45,373 bases of DNA from DASQUP01 sp035641235 (GCA_035641235.1 DASQUP010000256.1:1-45373); one strand, 5' to 3'; counted from the first letter of the stretch, positions 23,336 through 32,702 are shown. The notes: generated by a model from the sequence alone, not told the origin. Translations and numbers: made by a program.

Positions 23336-24385
23336 ATGAACGAACCACAGGTATACCTGGATGATCGCAAGGCCGCGATCCTGAGGGCCATCGTGTCGCA
23401 CTACGTCCGGTCCGGGGAGCCCGTTGGGTCCAAGACCGTGGTCGAGAGGTTCCCCGTGAAGGTGTCACCGGCGACGGTCCGCAACGAGATGGCGGCGCTC
23501 GAGGCCGCGGGCTTCATCTTTCAACCGCACACGTCGGCGGGGCGCATCCCGACCGACGCCGGATACCGGTACTTCGTCGATCAGTGGGTCGGGCGATCTC
23601 GCCTGTCGGTCCTCGAGTCGCGCCGAATCGAGAATTTCTTTGGGGACGCGACTTGGGAGCTCGAGGAATCGCTCCGGCGCACCGCTTCGCTCCTTTCGGA
23701 GCTCACTCATCACGCCGCCGTCGTGTTCGCGCCGTCTCTGGACCGGAGCGTCGTTCGGCACATCGAGCTGGTGGGGTTGGGTGGGGACCGGGCAATGCTG
23801 GTTCTGGTCACGAACACCGGCCGGGTGGACAACCATGTTGTGATCCTTCCGGAGACCCTCGACGACGTCCAACTTGATCAGACCGCCGAGATGCTCAACC
23901 GGATCGTCGTCGGAGCCCCGCTGGAATCGGCGGCCCTCACCATTACGCAATCCCTCGAGCGTTTCCCGCTGGAGCTGCGTGACTCCGTGACTCGTGTGGC
24001 CCACGTCATCGCAACGGAGATGACTCGCGACGATTCCGACCGCGTGTTTCTCGAAGGCGCGTCCAACATCGTCGATGAACAGAAGTTCGCCGACCTCGAG
24101 ACCGTGCGCCAGGTGATCAGCGCTCTGGAGCACCGCAGGATTCTGCTCGAGCTGGCTGCCGATGCGCTCGCTCTAGATCGCGTCTCCGTGCGTATCGGTC
24201 ACGAGAACACCATCGAAGAGATGCAGAGCTGCAGCGTCATCACCACCGCGTACGGAACGGAAGGATTTGCCCTTGGGTCCCTGGGGATCGTCGGCCCTAC
24301 TCGCATGGATTACGGTCGCACCATCGCCGCAGTAAATGAAGTCGCCGCCCACCTTGGGCGCTTGCTGGCAGGTTCGGGCGGATAG
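23336..24385 (+). CDS. hrcA: Heat-inducible transcription repressor HrcA
   Basis: A 349-residue HrcA. The N-terminal winged helix reads YLDDRKAAILRAIVSHYVRSGEPVGSKT...VSPATVRNEMAALE and GFIFQPHTSAGRIPTDAGYRYFVD, the family signature. A GAF-like central domain and C-terminal GTEGFALGSLGIVGPTRMDYGR complete it. HrcA represses groE and dnaK-type operons through CIRCE. The CIRCE directly upstream indicates autoregulation. The start ATG has GGAAGGG a few bases before it. Confidence 0.98.
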   Translation: MNEPQVYLDDRKAAILRAIVSHYVRSGEPVGSKTVVERFPVKVSPATVRNEMAALEAAGFIFQPHTSAGRIPTDAGYRYFVDQWVGRSRLSVLESRRIENFFGDATWELEESLRRTASLLSELTHHAAVVFAPSLDRSVVRHIELVGLGGDRAMLVLVTNTGRVDNHVVILPETLDDVQLDQTAEMLNRIVVGAPLESAALTITQSLERFPLELRDSVTRVAHVIATEMTRDDSDRVFLEGASNIVDEQKFADLETVRQVISALEHRRILLELAADALALDRVSVRIGHENTIEEMQSCSVITTAYGTEGFALGSLGIVGPTRMDYGRTIAAVNEVAAHLGRLLAGSGG

Positions 24386-24441
24386 TGCGGGTAGTGGCGT
24401 GGCCTCGGACCCCACGGGCGGAGCACTAGGCTCAGATACTC

Positions 24442-25542
24442 ATGGCAACGGACTACTACGCCGCATTAGGCGTCTCTCGAGAAGCGACGGCCGAGGAAGT
24501 CAAACGCGCCTACCGGAAGCTGGCGCGGCAGCACCACCCCGATGCGAATCAGCAGGACCCTGATGCGGCCGAGCGCTTCAAAGAGATAACGCGCGCCTAC
24601 GAGGTCCTCTCCGACCCCGACAAGCGCCAGCGGTACGACATGTTCGGTGACGAGCGCGCCGGTGCCGGCGCCGCCGGGTTCGCCGACTTCGGCGGCATAT
24701 CGGATCTCTTCCAGACCTTCTTCGGTGGGGGCTTCACCGGAGCGGGTGCCCGCCGGGGACCGGCGCGCGGCGCCGACATCCTCGCCGAGGTCGTGCTGAC
24801 GCTCGAGGAGGCCGCCGCCGGTGCCGAGCGAGAGGTCACGCTCGACACCCTCGTCGAATGCGAGATGTGTGCCGGCAGTGGAGCATCGCCGGGCACCTAT
24901 CCGTCGCGTTGCCGTGAGTGTGGCGGCGCGGGCGAGGTCCGGACGGCGCGCCGGACGATGCTCGGAAACGTGATCACGGCGACGCCGTGCCCCGTGTGCG
25001 GCGGAACCGGCGAGCGAATCGACGACCCTTGCAAGAGGTGTTCGGGTCAGGGGCGCGTGCGCGTTTCGGACACACTGACGGTGGGCATTCCGGCCGGCGT
25101 GGACGACGGTGCTCAGCTTCGGGTGACGGGTCGGGGGCAGGCCGGTGCGCGCGGTGGCCGCTCCGGCGACCTCTACGTGTCCATTCGGGTGACCCCGCAT
25201 CCCGTATTCAGGAGGGCCGGTGAAGATCTCGGGTGTGAAGTCGCCGTCCCGATGACGATCGCTGCGCTCGGTGGCGAGATAGAGGTGCCGACACTCGAGG
25301 ATCCGGAAACGATCGATATCGCTCCCGGGACTCAGTCGGGAGAGGTCGTTCGCCTCAAGGGTAGAGGGATGCCGCGCGTCGAAAGATCGGGGCGCGGCGA
25401 GCTGGTCGTGTTGTTGAAGGTGGACACGCCGACGGACCTCGATCCGGAGCAGGCCGAATTGCTGCGGAGGCTCGCCGAGCTACGCGGTGAGAACGCAGGC
25501 ACGAAGGGCTTCTTCGACAAGCTCAAGCAGGCGTTTCGCTAG
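24442..25542 (+). CDS. dnaJ: Chaperone DnaJ (Hsp40)
   Basis: A 366-residue full-length DnaJ: J domain with the HPD motif (RQHHPDANQQ), Gly-rich linker, four CxxCxGxG zinc repeats (CEMCAGSG, CRECGGAG, CPVCGGTG, CKRCSGQG) and the C-terminal substrate-binding domains. It stimulates DnaK ATPase and delivers unfolded substrates. It lies 56 nt after hrcA and is likely co-transcribed under CIRCE. TAGGCT at 24427, 9 nt from the ATG, could be an additional promoter. No dnaK or grpE is in the window. Confidence 0.98.
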   Translation: MATDYYAALGVSREATAEEVKRAYRKLARQHHPDANQQDPDAAERFKEITRAYEVLSDPDKRQRYDMFGDERAGAGAAGFADFGGISDLFQTFFGGGFTGAGARRGPARGADILAEVVLTLEEAAAGAEREVTLDTLVECEMCAGSGASPGTYPSRCRECGGAGEVRTARRTMLGNVITATPCPVCGGTGERIDDPCKRCSGQGRVRVSDTLTVGIPAGVDDGAQLRVTGRGQAGARGGRSGDLYVSIRVTPHPVFRRAGEDLGCEVAVPMTIAALGGEIEVPTLEDPETIDIAPGTQSGEVVRLKGRGMPRVERSGRGELVVLLKVDTPTDLDPEQAELLRRLAELRGENAGTKGFFDKLKQAFR

Positions 25543-25550
25543 CGCCACTC

Positions 25551-26285
25551 ATGTCGTCGGGACCCTGGTTCGTTGCTCCCAAGTCGCAGTGGAACGAGGG
25601 CAGCATCAGACTCGACGCCGAAGAGTCGCACCACGCCCTGAAGGTGCTAAGAGTCGGGCCCACCGACGTCGTCACCGTTACCGACGGCAGCGGTTCCGTT
25701 GCCCGGTGTTCGGTGACGGTCGACGAGGGCGTTGTAGAGGCGGTGGTCATCGAGGCCACCCACCACCCGCGTTCTCAACCAGAACTCGTCGTCTACCAGG
25801 GTGCCGGCAAAGCGAACAAGGCAGACGCCGTGATCGAGCGTCTGGCGGAGCTCGGCGCCGCGGAAGCATGGGTTTACGAGTCCATGCGCTCGGTCGTGCG
25901 CTGGGACCCCAAGAAGAAGCAGCGCCTCGACGGGCGCTGGGGATCGATCGCCCGCGCAGCCGCCAAGCAGTCGCGGAATCCGTGGATGGTGCGGACCGGA
26001 GCCCCGTTGTCGTGGGCGGAGTTCATGGCGAGGATCGAGTCCGAGCCGCTCGCGGTCGTGTTGTGGGAGGAGGCATCTCTCCCGCTGAGGACTGTTCTGG
26101 CCGAAGGGGCCGAGCGTGTGGCCCTCGTCGTCGGCCCCGAGGGGGGACTCGACCGGGGGGAGGCCGAGGCGCTCGCCGCCGCCGGCGCGCAGCTCGTCTC
26201 GCTGGGGCCCATGATCCTGAGGACCGAAAACGCCCCCGTGGTTGCGGCGGCCGCGGTGCTCTACCACTACGGCATCGTCGGCTGA
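25551..26285 (+). CDS. rsmE: 16S rRNA (uracil-1498-N3)-methyltransferase
   Basis: A 244-residue SPOUT-class methyltransferase. The N-terminal PUA-like part has EESHHALKVLRVGPTDVVTVTDG. The SAM-binding trefoil knot has VALVVGPEGGLDRGEAEALAAAGA and LGPMILRTENAPVVAAAAVL, both diagnostic for RsmE, which methylates U1498 in helix 44 of 16S rRNA. It lies 8 nt after dnaJ, an order (dnaJ-rsmE-mtaB) found widely. Confidence 0.95.
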   Translation: MSSGPWFVAPKSQWNEGSIRLDAEESHHALKVLRVGPTDVVTVTDGSGSVARCSVTVDEGVVEAVVIEATHHPRSQPELVVYQGAGKANKADAVIERLAELGAAEAWVYESMRSVVRWDPKKKQRLDGRWGSIARAAAKQSRNPWMVRTGAPLSWAEFMARIESEPLAVVLWEEASLPLRTVLAEGAERVALVVGPEGGLDRGEAEALAAAGAQLVSLGPMILRTENAPVVAAAAVLYHYGIVG

Positions 26286-26307
26286 CCGGCGGCACATCGG
26301 CATCGGG

Positions 26308-26313
26308 TAGCTT
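26308..26313 (+). promoter_or_regulatory. -10 element TAGCTT for mtaB, leaderless arrangement
   Basis: TAGCTT is followed by exactly 6 nt and the GTG start at 26320, with no ribosome binding site. Confidence 0.45.
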
Positions 26314-26319
26314 GGCGCC

Positions 26320-27630
26320 GTGGGTGCCACCGTCAAGTTCACGACGCTCGGTTGCCGCCTCAACCAGGCCGAGTCGGACTCCATGTCCGAGCAGCTGGCC
26401 GCGCACGGGCTCCATCAATCGGGTGACGGAGACCCCGACGTCGTCGTAATCAATACATGCACGGTCACACGCGAGGCGACGAAGGCATCGCGTATGGCCA
26501 TCCGGCGCGCCGCACGCAACCATCCCGGCGCGAAGGTCGTCGTTGTCGGCTGCTACGCGGTGTCGGACCCGGACGAGATCAGGGCGATCGACGGTGTGGA
26601 TGTCGTTCTCGGAAACGACGTCAAGGAGAACTTCGCGGAAGCGCTCGGGCTACAAGGTCCAACAGCTCCACTGCTCGACATCGGTTTCCGCGGACGCCCC
26701 TCGTCTCCAGAACCGCAACTTGTGCGAGTGCGGGCCAATCTCAAGGTCCAAACGGGATGCGACGAGTGGTGCACGTTCTGCATAATCCCGACGACGCGTG
26801 GTCCGCTGCGCTCGTTGGACCACGACGGTCTCATAGCCGAGGCGCGCGCCCGAGTCGCGGCAGGCGCTCGTGAGATCGTCCTCACGGGTGTCCACCTGGG
26901 CAAGTATGGATACGACACGGGTGGCAACGAGCGAGATCTAATCCGGCTACTAACGAATCTCCTCGAGATCAAAGGCCTGTGGCGCGTTCGCCTTTCATCG
27001 ATCCTCTCCAACCATTTGACGGAGGAGGTCGTCGAGTTTCTTGCATCGGAGCCGCGGCTCTGTCCGCATCTTCACGTTCCACTGCAGTCGGGGGACGACG
27101 GCGTGCTCGAGGCGATGCACCGCCCCTACCGAATCGATGACTACCTCGAGTCGGTGGAGCGAGCGGTCGATCGCATCCCTGGGCTGGCTCTCGCCACCGA
27201 CATCATTGTTGGTTTCCCTGCAGAGACGGACGCCGCCTTTTCGGCAACGATGGACGTTGTACGCCGGGTGAGGTTCTCGAAGCTCCACGTTTTTCGTTAC
27301 TCGGCGCGCCCGGGCACTCCCTCGGCCGACATGTCCGATCAGATCCCGCCCGAAGTGAAGAAGGAGCGGTCGAAGCGACTCATCGGCCTCGGGAACGAGA
27401 TCCGAGGTCGGTTCCTGTCGGACCACCTCCGCCGCCCGCTTGACGTTCTCGTCGAGGACGAGAGGGTCGTCGACGGCGCCGGCGTGGCCTCGGGACAGAC
27501 GGCCGACTACGTACGTGTCTTCTTCGAGGGTGAGAACTTGCTCGGGTCGATGGTCCAGGTTGCCGGTGAGCGAATCCGCGCCGACGGGATCGCAGGCCGA
27601 CTGCTGAGGGGCCGCCGAAATGGCAATTAA
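26320..27630 (+). CDS. mtaB: tRNA t6A37 methylthiotransferase MtaB
   Basis: A 436-residue MiaB-family radical SAM methylthiotransferase. The N-terminal UPF0004 domain starts VKFTTLGCRLNQAESD with cluster cysteines (GCRLN, INTCTVT, GCYAV). The radical SAM motif is C147-x3-C151-x2-C154 in GCDEWCTFCIIPTTRG, and a TRAM-like domain closes the protein. CRLNQAES is characteristic of MtaB rather than MiaB. It converts t6A37 to ms2t6A37 in tRNAs reading ANN codons. The last codons and stop lie inside the left arm of a palindromic repeat, so the repeat supplies the protein C-terminus (NGN). Confidence 0.93.
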   Translation: MGATVKFTTLGCRLNQAESDSMSEQLAAHGLHQSGDGDPDVVVINTCTVTREATKASRMAIRRAARNHPGAKVVVVGCYAVSDPDEIRAIDGVDVVLGNDVKENFAEALGLQGPTAPLLDIGFRGRPSSPEPQLVRVRANLKVQTGCDEWCTFCIIPTTRGPLRSLDHDGLIAEARARVAAGAREIVLTGVHLGKYGYDTGGNERDLIRLLTNLLEIKGLWRVRLSSILSNHLTEEVVEFLASEPRLCPHLHVPLQSGDDGVLEAMHRPYRIDDYLESVERAVDRIPGLALATDIIVGFPAETDAAFSATMDVVRRVRFSKLHVFRYSARPGTPSADMSDQIPPEVKKERSKRLIGLGNEIRGRFLSDHLRRPLDVLVEDERVVDGAGVASGQTADYVRVFFEGENLLGSMVQVAGERIRADGIAGRLLRGRRNGN

Positions 27631-27666
27631 CCACGATATATCGTGGCTAACTGCCATCTCAGGATC
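27617..27666. repeat. Interspersed palindromic repeat, copy 2
   Basis: The most perfect copy: arms ATGGCAATTAACCACGAT and ATCGTGGCTAACTGCCAT abut a central AT, followed by CTCAGGATCCGG as in copy 4. It overlaps the 3' end of mtaB. Its centre is about 67 nt upstream of the HIT gene start. Confidence 0.88.
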
Positions 27667-27704
27667 CGGATCGGCGACCAGGATGCCCGTCAGGAGGTAG
27701 CAAA

Positions 27705-28046
27705 GTGGCCGATTGCCTGTTCTGCAAGATCGCGGCAAAGGAGCTCGACGCCGACATCGTGTACGAGACCGACGACCTGGTGGCGTTCAGGGACATCAAT
27801 CCGATGGCCCCCACACATATTCTGGTCATCCCCCGGCGCCACATTGACTCGGCGAGCGACCTTGGTGCCTCGGACGGCGAGCTCCTGGGGGAGATTTTCG
27901 AGACGATTGCGAAGCTTGCCTCCCAGTCCGGCATTCCGGGCGGTCATCGGATCGTCACAAACGTGGGTCCCGATGCCGGCCAAAGCGTCGGGCACCTGCA
28001 CTTTCACCTGATCGGAGGCAGGGGGATGTCGTGGCCTCCGGGCTAG
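27705..28046 (+). CDS. HIT-family nucleotide-binding protein
   Basis: A 113-residue histidine-triad protein: CLFCKIAAKELDADIVYETDD at the N-terminus and the triad H97-x-H99-x-H101 in VGHLHFHLIGG near the C-terminus. HIT hydrolases (HinT/PKCI type) cleave AMP from lysine or from aminoacyl-adenylates. Two cysteines (CLFC) are present, but the matching His of zinc-binding HIT proteins is not clear. The GTG at 27705 has AGGAGGT upstream at good spacing. It follows palindromic repeat copy 2. Confidence 0.94.
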   Translation: MADCLFCKIAAKELDADIVYETDDLVAFRDINPMAPTHILVIPRRHIDSASDLGASDGELLGEIFETIAKLASQSGIPGGHRIVTNVGPDAGQSVGHLHFHLIGGRGMSWPPG

Positions 28047-28092
28047 GGAGCTAGAGAGTGCGGCACCAATCACCGTAAACTCAGGGCGCAAC

Positions 28093-29067
28093 ATGCTTAC
28101 TCATACGCAAGTCAAGATTCTCGTCCCCGGGCACCACGACATGGTCCGCTTGGTCGGCGCGCGAGACGAACTCCTGAAGATCGTCGAGGCTGCTTTTAAC
28201 GTCTCGATCCTGTTGCGCGGCAACGAGATCGTTATCTCCGGTGAGACCGCGGAGGCCGAGCGCGTCTCGACGCTCTTCGAGGAGCTGCTCAACCTGCTGG
28301 ACCAGGGCCTCGTGCTCACCGCGGAGTCGGTCGGCAAATCAATCGAGATCATCAAGACGCAGGATCAAACTAAGCCGTCCGATGTGCTGAGCGACACGAT
28401 CGTCGTCACCCACACCGGCAAGCCGATCAGACCCAAGACGGTCGGGCAGAAGCGATACGTCGATCTGATCCGCAACAACACAATCGTGTTCAGCATCGGC
28501 CCGGCCGGGTCCGGAAAGACGTATCTAGCGGTGGCAATGGCGATCCAGGCGCTCAAGGCCCACCAGGTGTCGCGGATCGTGCTGACCCGCCCGGCAGTCG
28601 AAGCTGGGGAGCGACTCGGCTTTTTGCCGGGGGACCTGGCGGCGAAGATCGATCCCTACCTGAAGCCTCTGTACGACGCGCTCTACGAGATGCTCGAGCC
28701 CGAGACGTTCCGCCGCTACGCGGAGCAGGGGACGATTGAGATAGCGCCGCTGGCATTCATGCGCGGCCGCACACTCAACGATGCATTCATCATCCTCGAC
28801 GAGGCTCAGAACACCACGCCCGAACAAATGAAGATGTTCCTGACACGCCTGGGGTTCGGATCCAGGGCGGTCGTGACGGGCGATGTCACTCAGGTCGACC
28901 TCCCGTCGGGAGCCCGCTCCGGCTTGGTTGTTATTGAGGAGATCCTCACCGACATCCCAGGCGTGGCGTTCAACCATTTGGACGCCCGCGATGTGGTACG
29001 TCACAAGATCGTGCAGGACATCGTCGAGGCCTATCGCCTCTATTCGGACCGAACTAAACAGAAGTGA
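28093..29067 (+). CDS. phoH: PhoH-like P-loop ATPase (YbeZ type)
   Basis: A 324-residue PhoH/YbeZ protein. The Walker A is GPAGSGKT (136-143), Walker B is AFIILDEAQN, and VVTGDVTQVDLP is the family's sensor segment. An N-terminal KH-like region (VRLVGARDELLKIVEAAFNV) precedes the ATPase. YbeZ-type proteins work with the endoribonuclease YbeY in rRNA maturation, and ybeY follows with a 4-nt overlap. TAAACT 11 nt before the ATG may be the -10. Confidence 0.95.
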   Translation: MLTHTQVKILVPGHHDMVRLVGARDELLKIVEAAFNVSILLRGNEIVISGETAEAERVSTLFEELLNLLDQGLVLTAESVGKSIEIIKTQDQTKPSDVLSDTIVVTHTGKPIRPKTVGQKRYVDLIRNNTIVFSIGPAGSGKTYLAVAMAIQALKAHQVSRIVLTRPAVEAGERLGFLPGDLAAKIDPYLKPLYDALYEMLEPETFRRYAEQGTIEIAPLAFMRGRTLNDAFIILDEAQNTTPEQMKMFLTRLGFGSRAVVTGDVTQVDLPSGARSGLVVIEEILTDIPGVAFNHLDARDVVRHKIVQDIVEAYRLYSDRTKQK

Positions 29068-29504
29068 ACGTTTTCGTCGCCAACGAGCAGGAGCTGCCCG
29101 TTGATGCGGAGCGCCTGATCGCCCTGGCGCGCCATACGCTTGGCGCCGAAGACGTCGACCCCGATTCGGAGTTATCCGTCCTTCTCATCGCTGCCGACCA
29201 CATGCAGCGTCTCAACGCGCGTTTTGCGGGCAACGATTACCCGACCGACGTTCTCGCGTTCCCCATGATGGAAGACGTGGACGAGGAGGACGCCACGCTC
29301 CTGGGCGATGTGGTGATCTGCCCGCAGGTGGCCGAGGAGAACGCGCGCCGGCTGGAGCACGGCTTTGGTCACGAAATCGATACGCTCCTCATCCACGGAA
29401 CGCTGCATCTCCTCGGCTACGATCACCAAGGGAAAGCGGACAAGGAATTAATGGACCGCCGCCTCAGGGAGGTCCTTAGTAGCTTCCAGCCGGCGGCTCG
29501 CTGA
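29064..29504 (+). CDS. ybeY: Endoribonuclease YbeY (rRNA maturation factor)
   Basis: A 146-residue protein with the zinc motif H111-x3-H115-x5-H121 (HGTLHLLGYDH), preceded by YPTDVLAFPMMED. YbeY takes part in 16S rRNA 3'-end maturation and ribosome quality control. The start is GTG overlapping the phoH stop. The stop shares one base with the next ATG. Confidence 0.96.
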   Translation: MNVFVANEQELPVDAERLIALARHTLGAEDVDPDSELSVLLIAADHMQRLNARFAGNDYPTDVLAFPMMEDVDEEDATLLGDVVICPQVAEENARRLEHGFGHEIDTLLIHGTLHLLGYDHQGKADKELMDRRLREVLSSFQPAAR

Positions 29505-30775
29505 TGACTGACTTCGTTCTCCTCGGAATCGTCGTGCTGCTACTGATCATCGCCGCCTTCATGGCCCTGGCCGAGACGGCCATCTCGCGCGTCACGCGTG
29601 TAAAGGCCCACCATCTCGTTGAGCAGAAACGATCGGGCTCAGGCACGCTGTTGAAGATCGTGTCCGATCCGGCACCGTTCTTGAACATTGTCCTCCTGCT
29701 TACCCTCGTCGCGCATATCACCGGCACGGCCATAGCAACAAGTGTTGCGATCGGGACCTTCGGCGCGGGTGGAGAGGCAATTGCATCCGCCGCGATGACG
29801 TTTGCCATATTCGTGTTCGCCGAGATCGCGCCCAAGACCTTCTCGGTACAGAACCCCGACCGGGCGGCGCTTTTTATGGCGCGGCCCATCTACTTCCTTG
29901 GTCGACTGTTGCAGCCAATCGGGCGTGTCTTGATCGTGCTCGCCAATGCAATCATCTCGCCGCTTCCCGGGAAGACGCTTCCGCGCGGCCCCTTCGTAAC
30001 TGAGGAAGAGATCCGTCACATGGTCGACGTCGCCGAGGAGGAAGAAGAGATCGAAGAGGACGAGCGAGAGCTCATCCATTCTGTGTTCGAGTTCGGCGAC
30101 ACGGTCGTCCGCGAGGTGATGGTTCCCCGGCCCGACATGGTTACGGCGCGCGCCGACGCATCTCTCGGAGCGGTACTGGAGGTCATCCTGGGCGCGGGGT
30201 ATTCGCGCATCCCCATCTACGAGGGAGACAACGACAACATCACCGGGGTCCTGTACGCAAAGGACCTGCTCAAGCGGATGCACGAAGCCAAAGGCGAAGG
30301 CAAGGTCTCGTCGCTGGCACGCGCTCCGCTCTTCGTTCCCGAACAGAAGAAGGTTTCGGAGCTTCTACGCGAGATGCAGCAGCAACGGGTTCACATGGCG
30401 ATCGTCATCGACGAGTACGGAGGCACCGCGGGTCTGGTCACGATCGAGGACCTCATCGAAGAGATCGTCGGAGAGATTGTTGACGAATACGATCAGGAGG
30501 AGCCGCTCGTCGAACCCGTCGACGAAAACACGATCCGAGTCGATGCCAAGCTCCCGATCGACGACGTGAACGAACTCCTGGAGGTGGAACTGCCCCACGA
30601 GGAGTGGGATACGGTCGGTGGGCTTGTTTTTGGGCTGACCGGCCGGGTCCCCGTTCCGGGCGAGACCGTTCGATACGACTCTGTGGAGTTCGTCACGGAG
30701 CGTGTCTCTGGCCGGCGGATTCAAAAGGTCGTCATCCGCAAGCTGGCTCAGCCGAGGCAGCGGGCGGCCGAGTAG
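29504..30775 (+). CDS. CNNM/HlyC-family transporter with CBS domains (first of three)
   Basis: A 423-residue protein: N-terminal CNNM (DUF21) membrane domain with three hydrophobic helices and a reentrant segment (ALAETAISRVTRVKAHHL; AEIAPKTFSVQNP), a tandem CBS pair (VREVMVPRPDMVTARADASL; GYSRIPIYEGDNDNITGVLYAKD; VIDEYGGTAGLVTIEDLIEEIVGEI) and a C-terminal CorC_HlyC domain. Family members are linked to magnesium or cobalt efflux and ion homeostasis; haemolysin is a legacy name. It sits between ybeY and era as in most actinobacteria, and its start overlaps the ybeY stop. Confidence 0.93.
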   Translation: MTDFVLLGIVVLLLIIAAFMALAETAISRVTRVKAHHLVEQKRSGSGTLLKIVSDPAPFLNIVLLLTLVAHITGTAIATSVAIGTFGAGGEAIASAAMTFAIFVFAEIAPKTFSVQNPDRAALFMARPIYFLGRLLQPIGRVLIVLANAIISPLPGKTLPRGPFVTEEEIRHMVDVAEEEEEIEEDERELIHSVFEFGDTVVREVMVPRPDMVTARADASLGAVLEVILGAGYSRIPIYEGDNDNITGVLYAKDLLKRMHEAKGEGKVSSLARAPLFVPEQKKVSELLREMQQQRVHMAIVIDEYGGTAGLVTIEDLIEEIVGEIVDEYDQEEPLVEPVDENTIRVDAKLPIDDVNELLEVELPHEEWDTVGGLVFGLTGRVPVPGETVRYDSVEFVTERVSGRRIQKVVIRKLAQPRQRAAE

Positions 30776-30789
30776 GGCTGCGTCTGGGA

Positions 30790-31734
30790 GTGACAGCGGG
30801 AATCGATGAGGAGGACACCATAGGGGTCGGCGCGCCGGAGGAATCCAGCTTTCGTTCGGGCTTCGTCGCCGTCGTCGGACGGCCGAACACCGGCAAGTCG
30901 ACTCTGGTGAATGCCCTCGTGGGCGACAAGGTGGCAATCACCTCACCCCGGCCGCAGACGACTAGAAGCGCCGTGCGAGGCATCATCGACGGTGACGACT
31001 ACCAGGCTGTGTTGGTTGATACTCCCGGATACCACAAGCCGCGGACGCTTCTGGGAGAACGTCTCAACGAGGTTGTGCGCGCGGCGTGGTCGGATGTCGA
31101 TCTCGCCCTGTTCGTTGTCGACGGGAAGGCGGGGATTGGGGCCGGAGACCGCCGCGTGGCCGAGGATCTGAAGGCGGCCGACTGTCCGATCTTCTGCATC
31201 GTCAACAAGATCGACCTCATGCGCCCACCGCAAGTTGTTGAGGCGCTGGCCGCAGCAGCCGAACTAGGGGACTTCGCCGAGATCGTTCCGGTCTCGGCGC
31301 GCGACGGCACGAGTGTGGATGTGGTGCGCGATCTGCTCGCCGGCTCCCTGGAACCCGGCCCCATGTACTACCCGCCGGGGACTCGACGCGACCAACCGCC
31401 TCCGACGTTCGTTGCGGAGCTCGTGCGTGAGAAGCTCCTGCTTCGAATGCGCGAGGAGATCCCCCATTCCATCGCGGTTGTTACCGACGAATATGGTGAA
31501 CGTGAGGACGGTCTCCTCGAGATCCAGGCCACCGTTTTCGTCGAGCGAGATTCGCAAAAGGGGATGGTGATCGGCAAACAAGGAGCCACCATCAAAGGCG
31601 TCGGCACCGAAGCGCGCGAAGAGATCGAGTTGTTGTTCGGGCATCGCGTGTTCCTTGGGCTGCGCGTGCGGGTCGAAAAGGACTGGCAGCGCCGTCCCCA
31701 CGCCCTCGAACGCCTTGGGTTCGGTCCGGAATGA
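30790..31734 (+). CDS. era: GTPase Era
   Basis: About 314 residues. The GTPase domain has G1 GRPNTGKST, G3 DTPGYHKPRTLLGE, G4 NKIDL and G5 VSARDG, then a C-terminal KH domain (KGMVIGKQGATIKGVGTEAREEIELLFG) that binds the 3' end of 16S rRNA during 30S assembly. GTG at 30790 is the only standard start after the CNNM stop. It gives an N-terminal extension of about 23 residues compared with typical Era. A GAGGAGG at 30808-30814 sits just before ATA (30820), so a non-standard ATA start is conceivable. The stop overlaps the next ATG. Confidence 0.95.
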   Translation: MTAGIDEEDTIGVGAPEESSFRSGFVAVVGRPNTGKSTLVNALVGDKVAITSPRPQTTRSAVRGIIDGDDYQAVLVDTPGYHKPRTLLGERLNEVVRAAWSDVDLALFVVDGKAGIGAGDRRVAEDLKAADCPIFCIVNKIDLMRPPQVVEALAAAAELGDFAEIVPVSARDGTSVDVVRDLLAGSLEPGPMYYPPGTRRDQPPPTFVAELVREKLLLRMREEIPHSIAVVTDEYGEREDGLLEIQATVFVERDSQKGMVIGKQGATIKGVGTEAREEIELLFGHRVFLGLRVRVEKDWQRRPHALERLGFGPE

Positions 31735-32702
31735 GGAACGCTCCGGCTTACGAGGTGCGGAACCTCAGGAAGGTCTACGAGTCGCCGAGTGTCGTCGCAA
31801 ACGACGGCATCTCGTTCACGGCGGAGGTCGGTGAGGTCTTCGGTGTCCTCGGGCCCAACGGAGCCGGTAAGACGACGCTGGTGCGTCAGCTCGTTGGCCT
31901 GCTCACGCCGTCTTCGGGCGACGTGCACTTGTACGGTGAGCCCGTAGCCTCGGGTGCGCGCTCCGATCGCCGGCTCGCACGGATGGTTGCCTACCTTCCT
32001 CAGGGGGCGCTTGCTCTCGGGGAACTCCGGGTCGCGGAGGCCCTTACGTGGACCGGCATGCTGCGCGGCCTGGGCCGGGATCCGGCCGGAAACGAAACCG
32101 AGGAGCTTCTCGACATCCTCGAGCTTCACCCCGTTGCCAACCGTCAGATCCGAAAGCTATCGGGCGGCCAGCGCCGTCTGACTCAGATCGGTATGACGCT
32201 GGTTGGACGTTTGCCGGTACTGATCCTGGACGAGCCGACGGCGGACATCGATCCGGGTCTGCGAAGGAGGATTTGGGACGCCATCTCGTCCCGTTCTCGA
32301 GCCGGCGCGTGTGTGATCCTCGTCACGCACGACGTCGCCGAGGCTGAACGTGCTCTGGATCGCGTCGCCATCCTCGACCGCGGCAAAGTCGTCGCCGCCG
32401 GAACCCCGGCCGAGCTCAAATCGGACCTTGCTCATCGCACCCGCGTGGAGTTCGTCGTGGCGGAGTCGTCGCCTTTGGATGCGCGCGCGGTGGCCACCGG
32501 GATCGACGGAGAGATCAGGATCCGAGGCCGACTTGTGAGTGCGTGGGTTCCTGCCGACTTGGCTCTGAGCACATTGGAGAAGGTCATGGCGAGCGTGGGC
32601 ACGCAGGCGTTCGAGGACGTCCGGCTGATCACACCCACGCTGGAGGATGTGTACCTCGAGTTTGGAGGACACTCGATCGAGGAGGAGGACCGGAGCCAGT
32701 GA
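31731..32702 (+). CDS. ABC transporter ATP-binding protein (ABC-2 exporter type)
   Basis: A 323-residue ATPase with Walker A GPNGAGKTT, Q-loop YLPQG, signature LSGGQRR, Walker B LILDEPTADID and H-loop VTHD. A C-terminal extension of about 100 residues is typical of the DrrA/NatA type. It is coupled to the following permease by a GTGA overlap, so together they form a two-gene exporter. Its ATG overlaps the era stop, which inserts this transporter into an otherwise conserved era-recO cluster. Substrate unknown. Confidence 0.93.
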   Translation: MRNAPAYEVRNLRKVYESPSVVANDGISFTAEVGEVFGVLGPNGAGKTTLVRQLVGLLTPSSGDVHLYGEPVASGARSDRRLARMVAYLPQGALALGELRVAEALTWTGMLRGLGRDPAGNETEELLDILELHPVANRQIRKLSGGQRRLTQIGMTLVGRLPVLILDEPTADIDPGLRRRIWDAISSRSRAGACVILVTHDVAEAERALDRVAILDRGKVVAAGTPAELKSDLAHRTRVEFVVAESSPLDARAVATGIDGEIRIRGRLVSAWVPADLALSTLEKVMASVGTQAFEDVRLITPTLEDVYLEFGGHSIEEEDRSQ

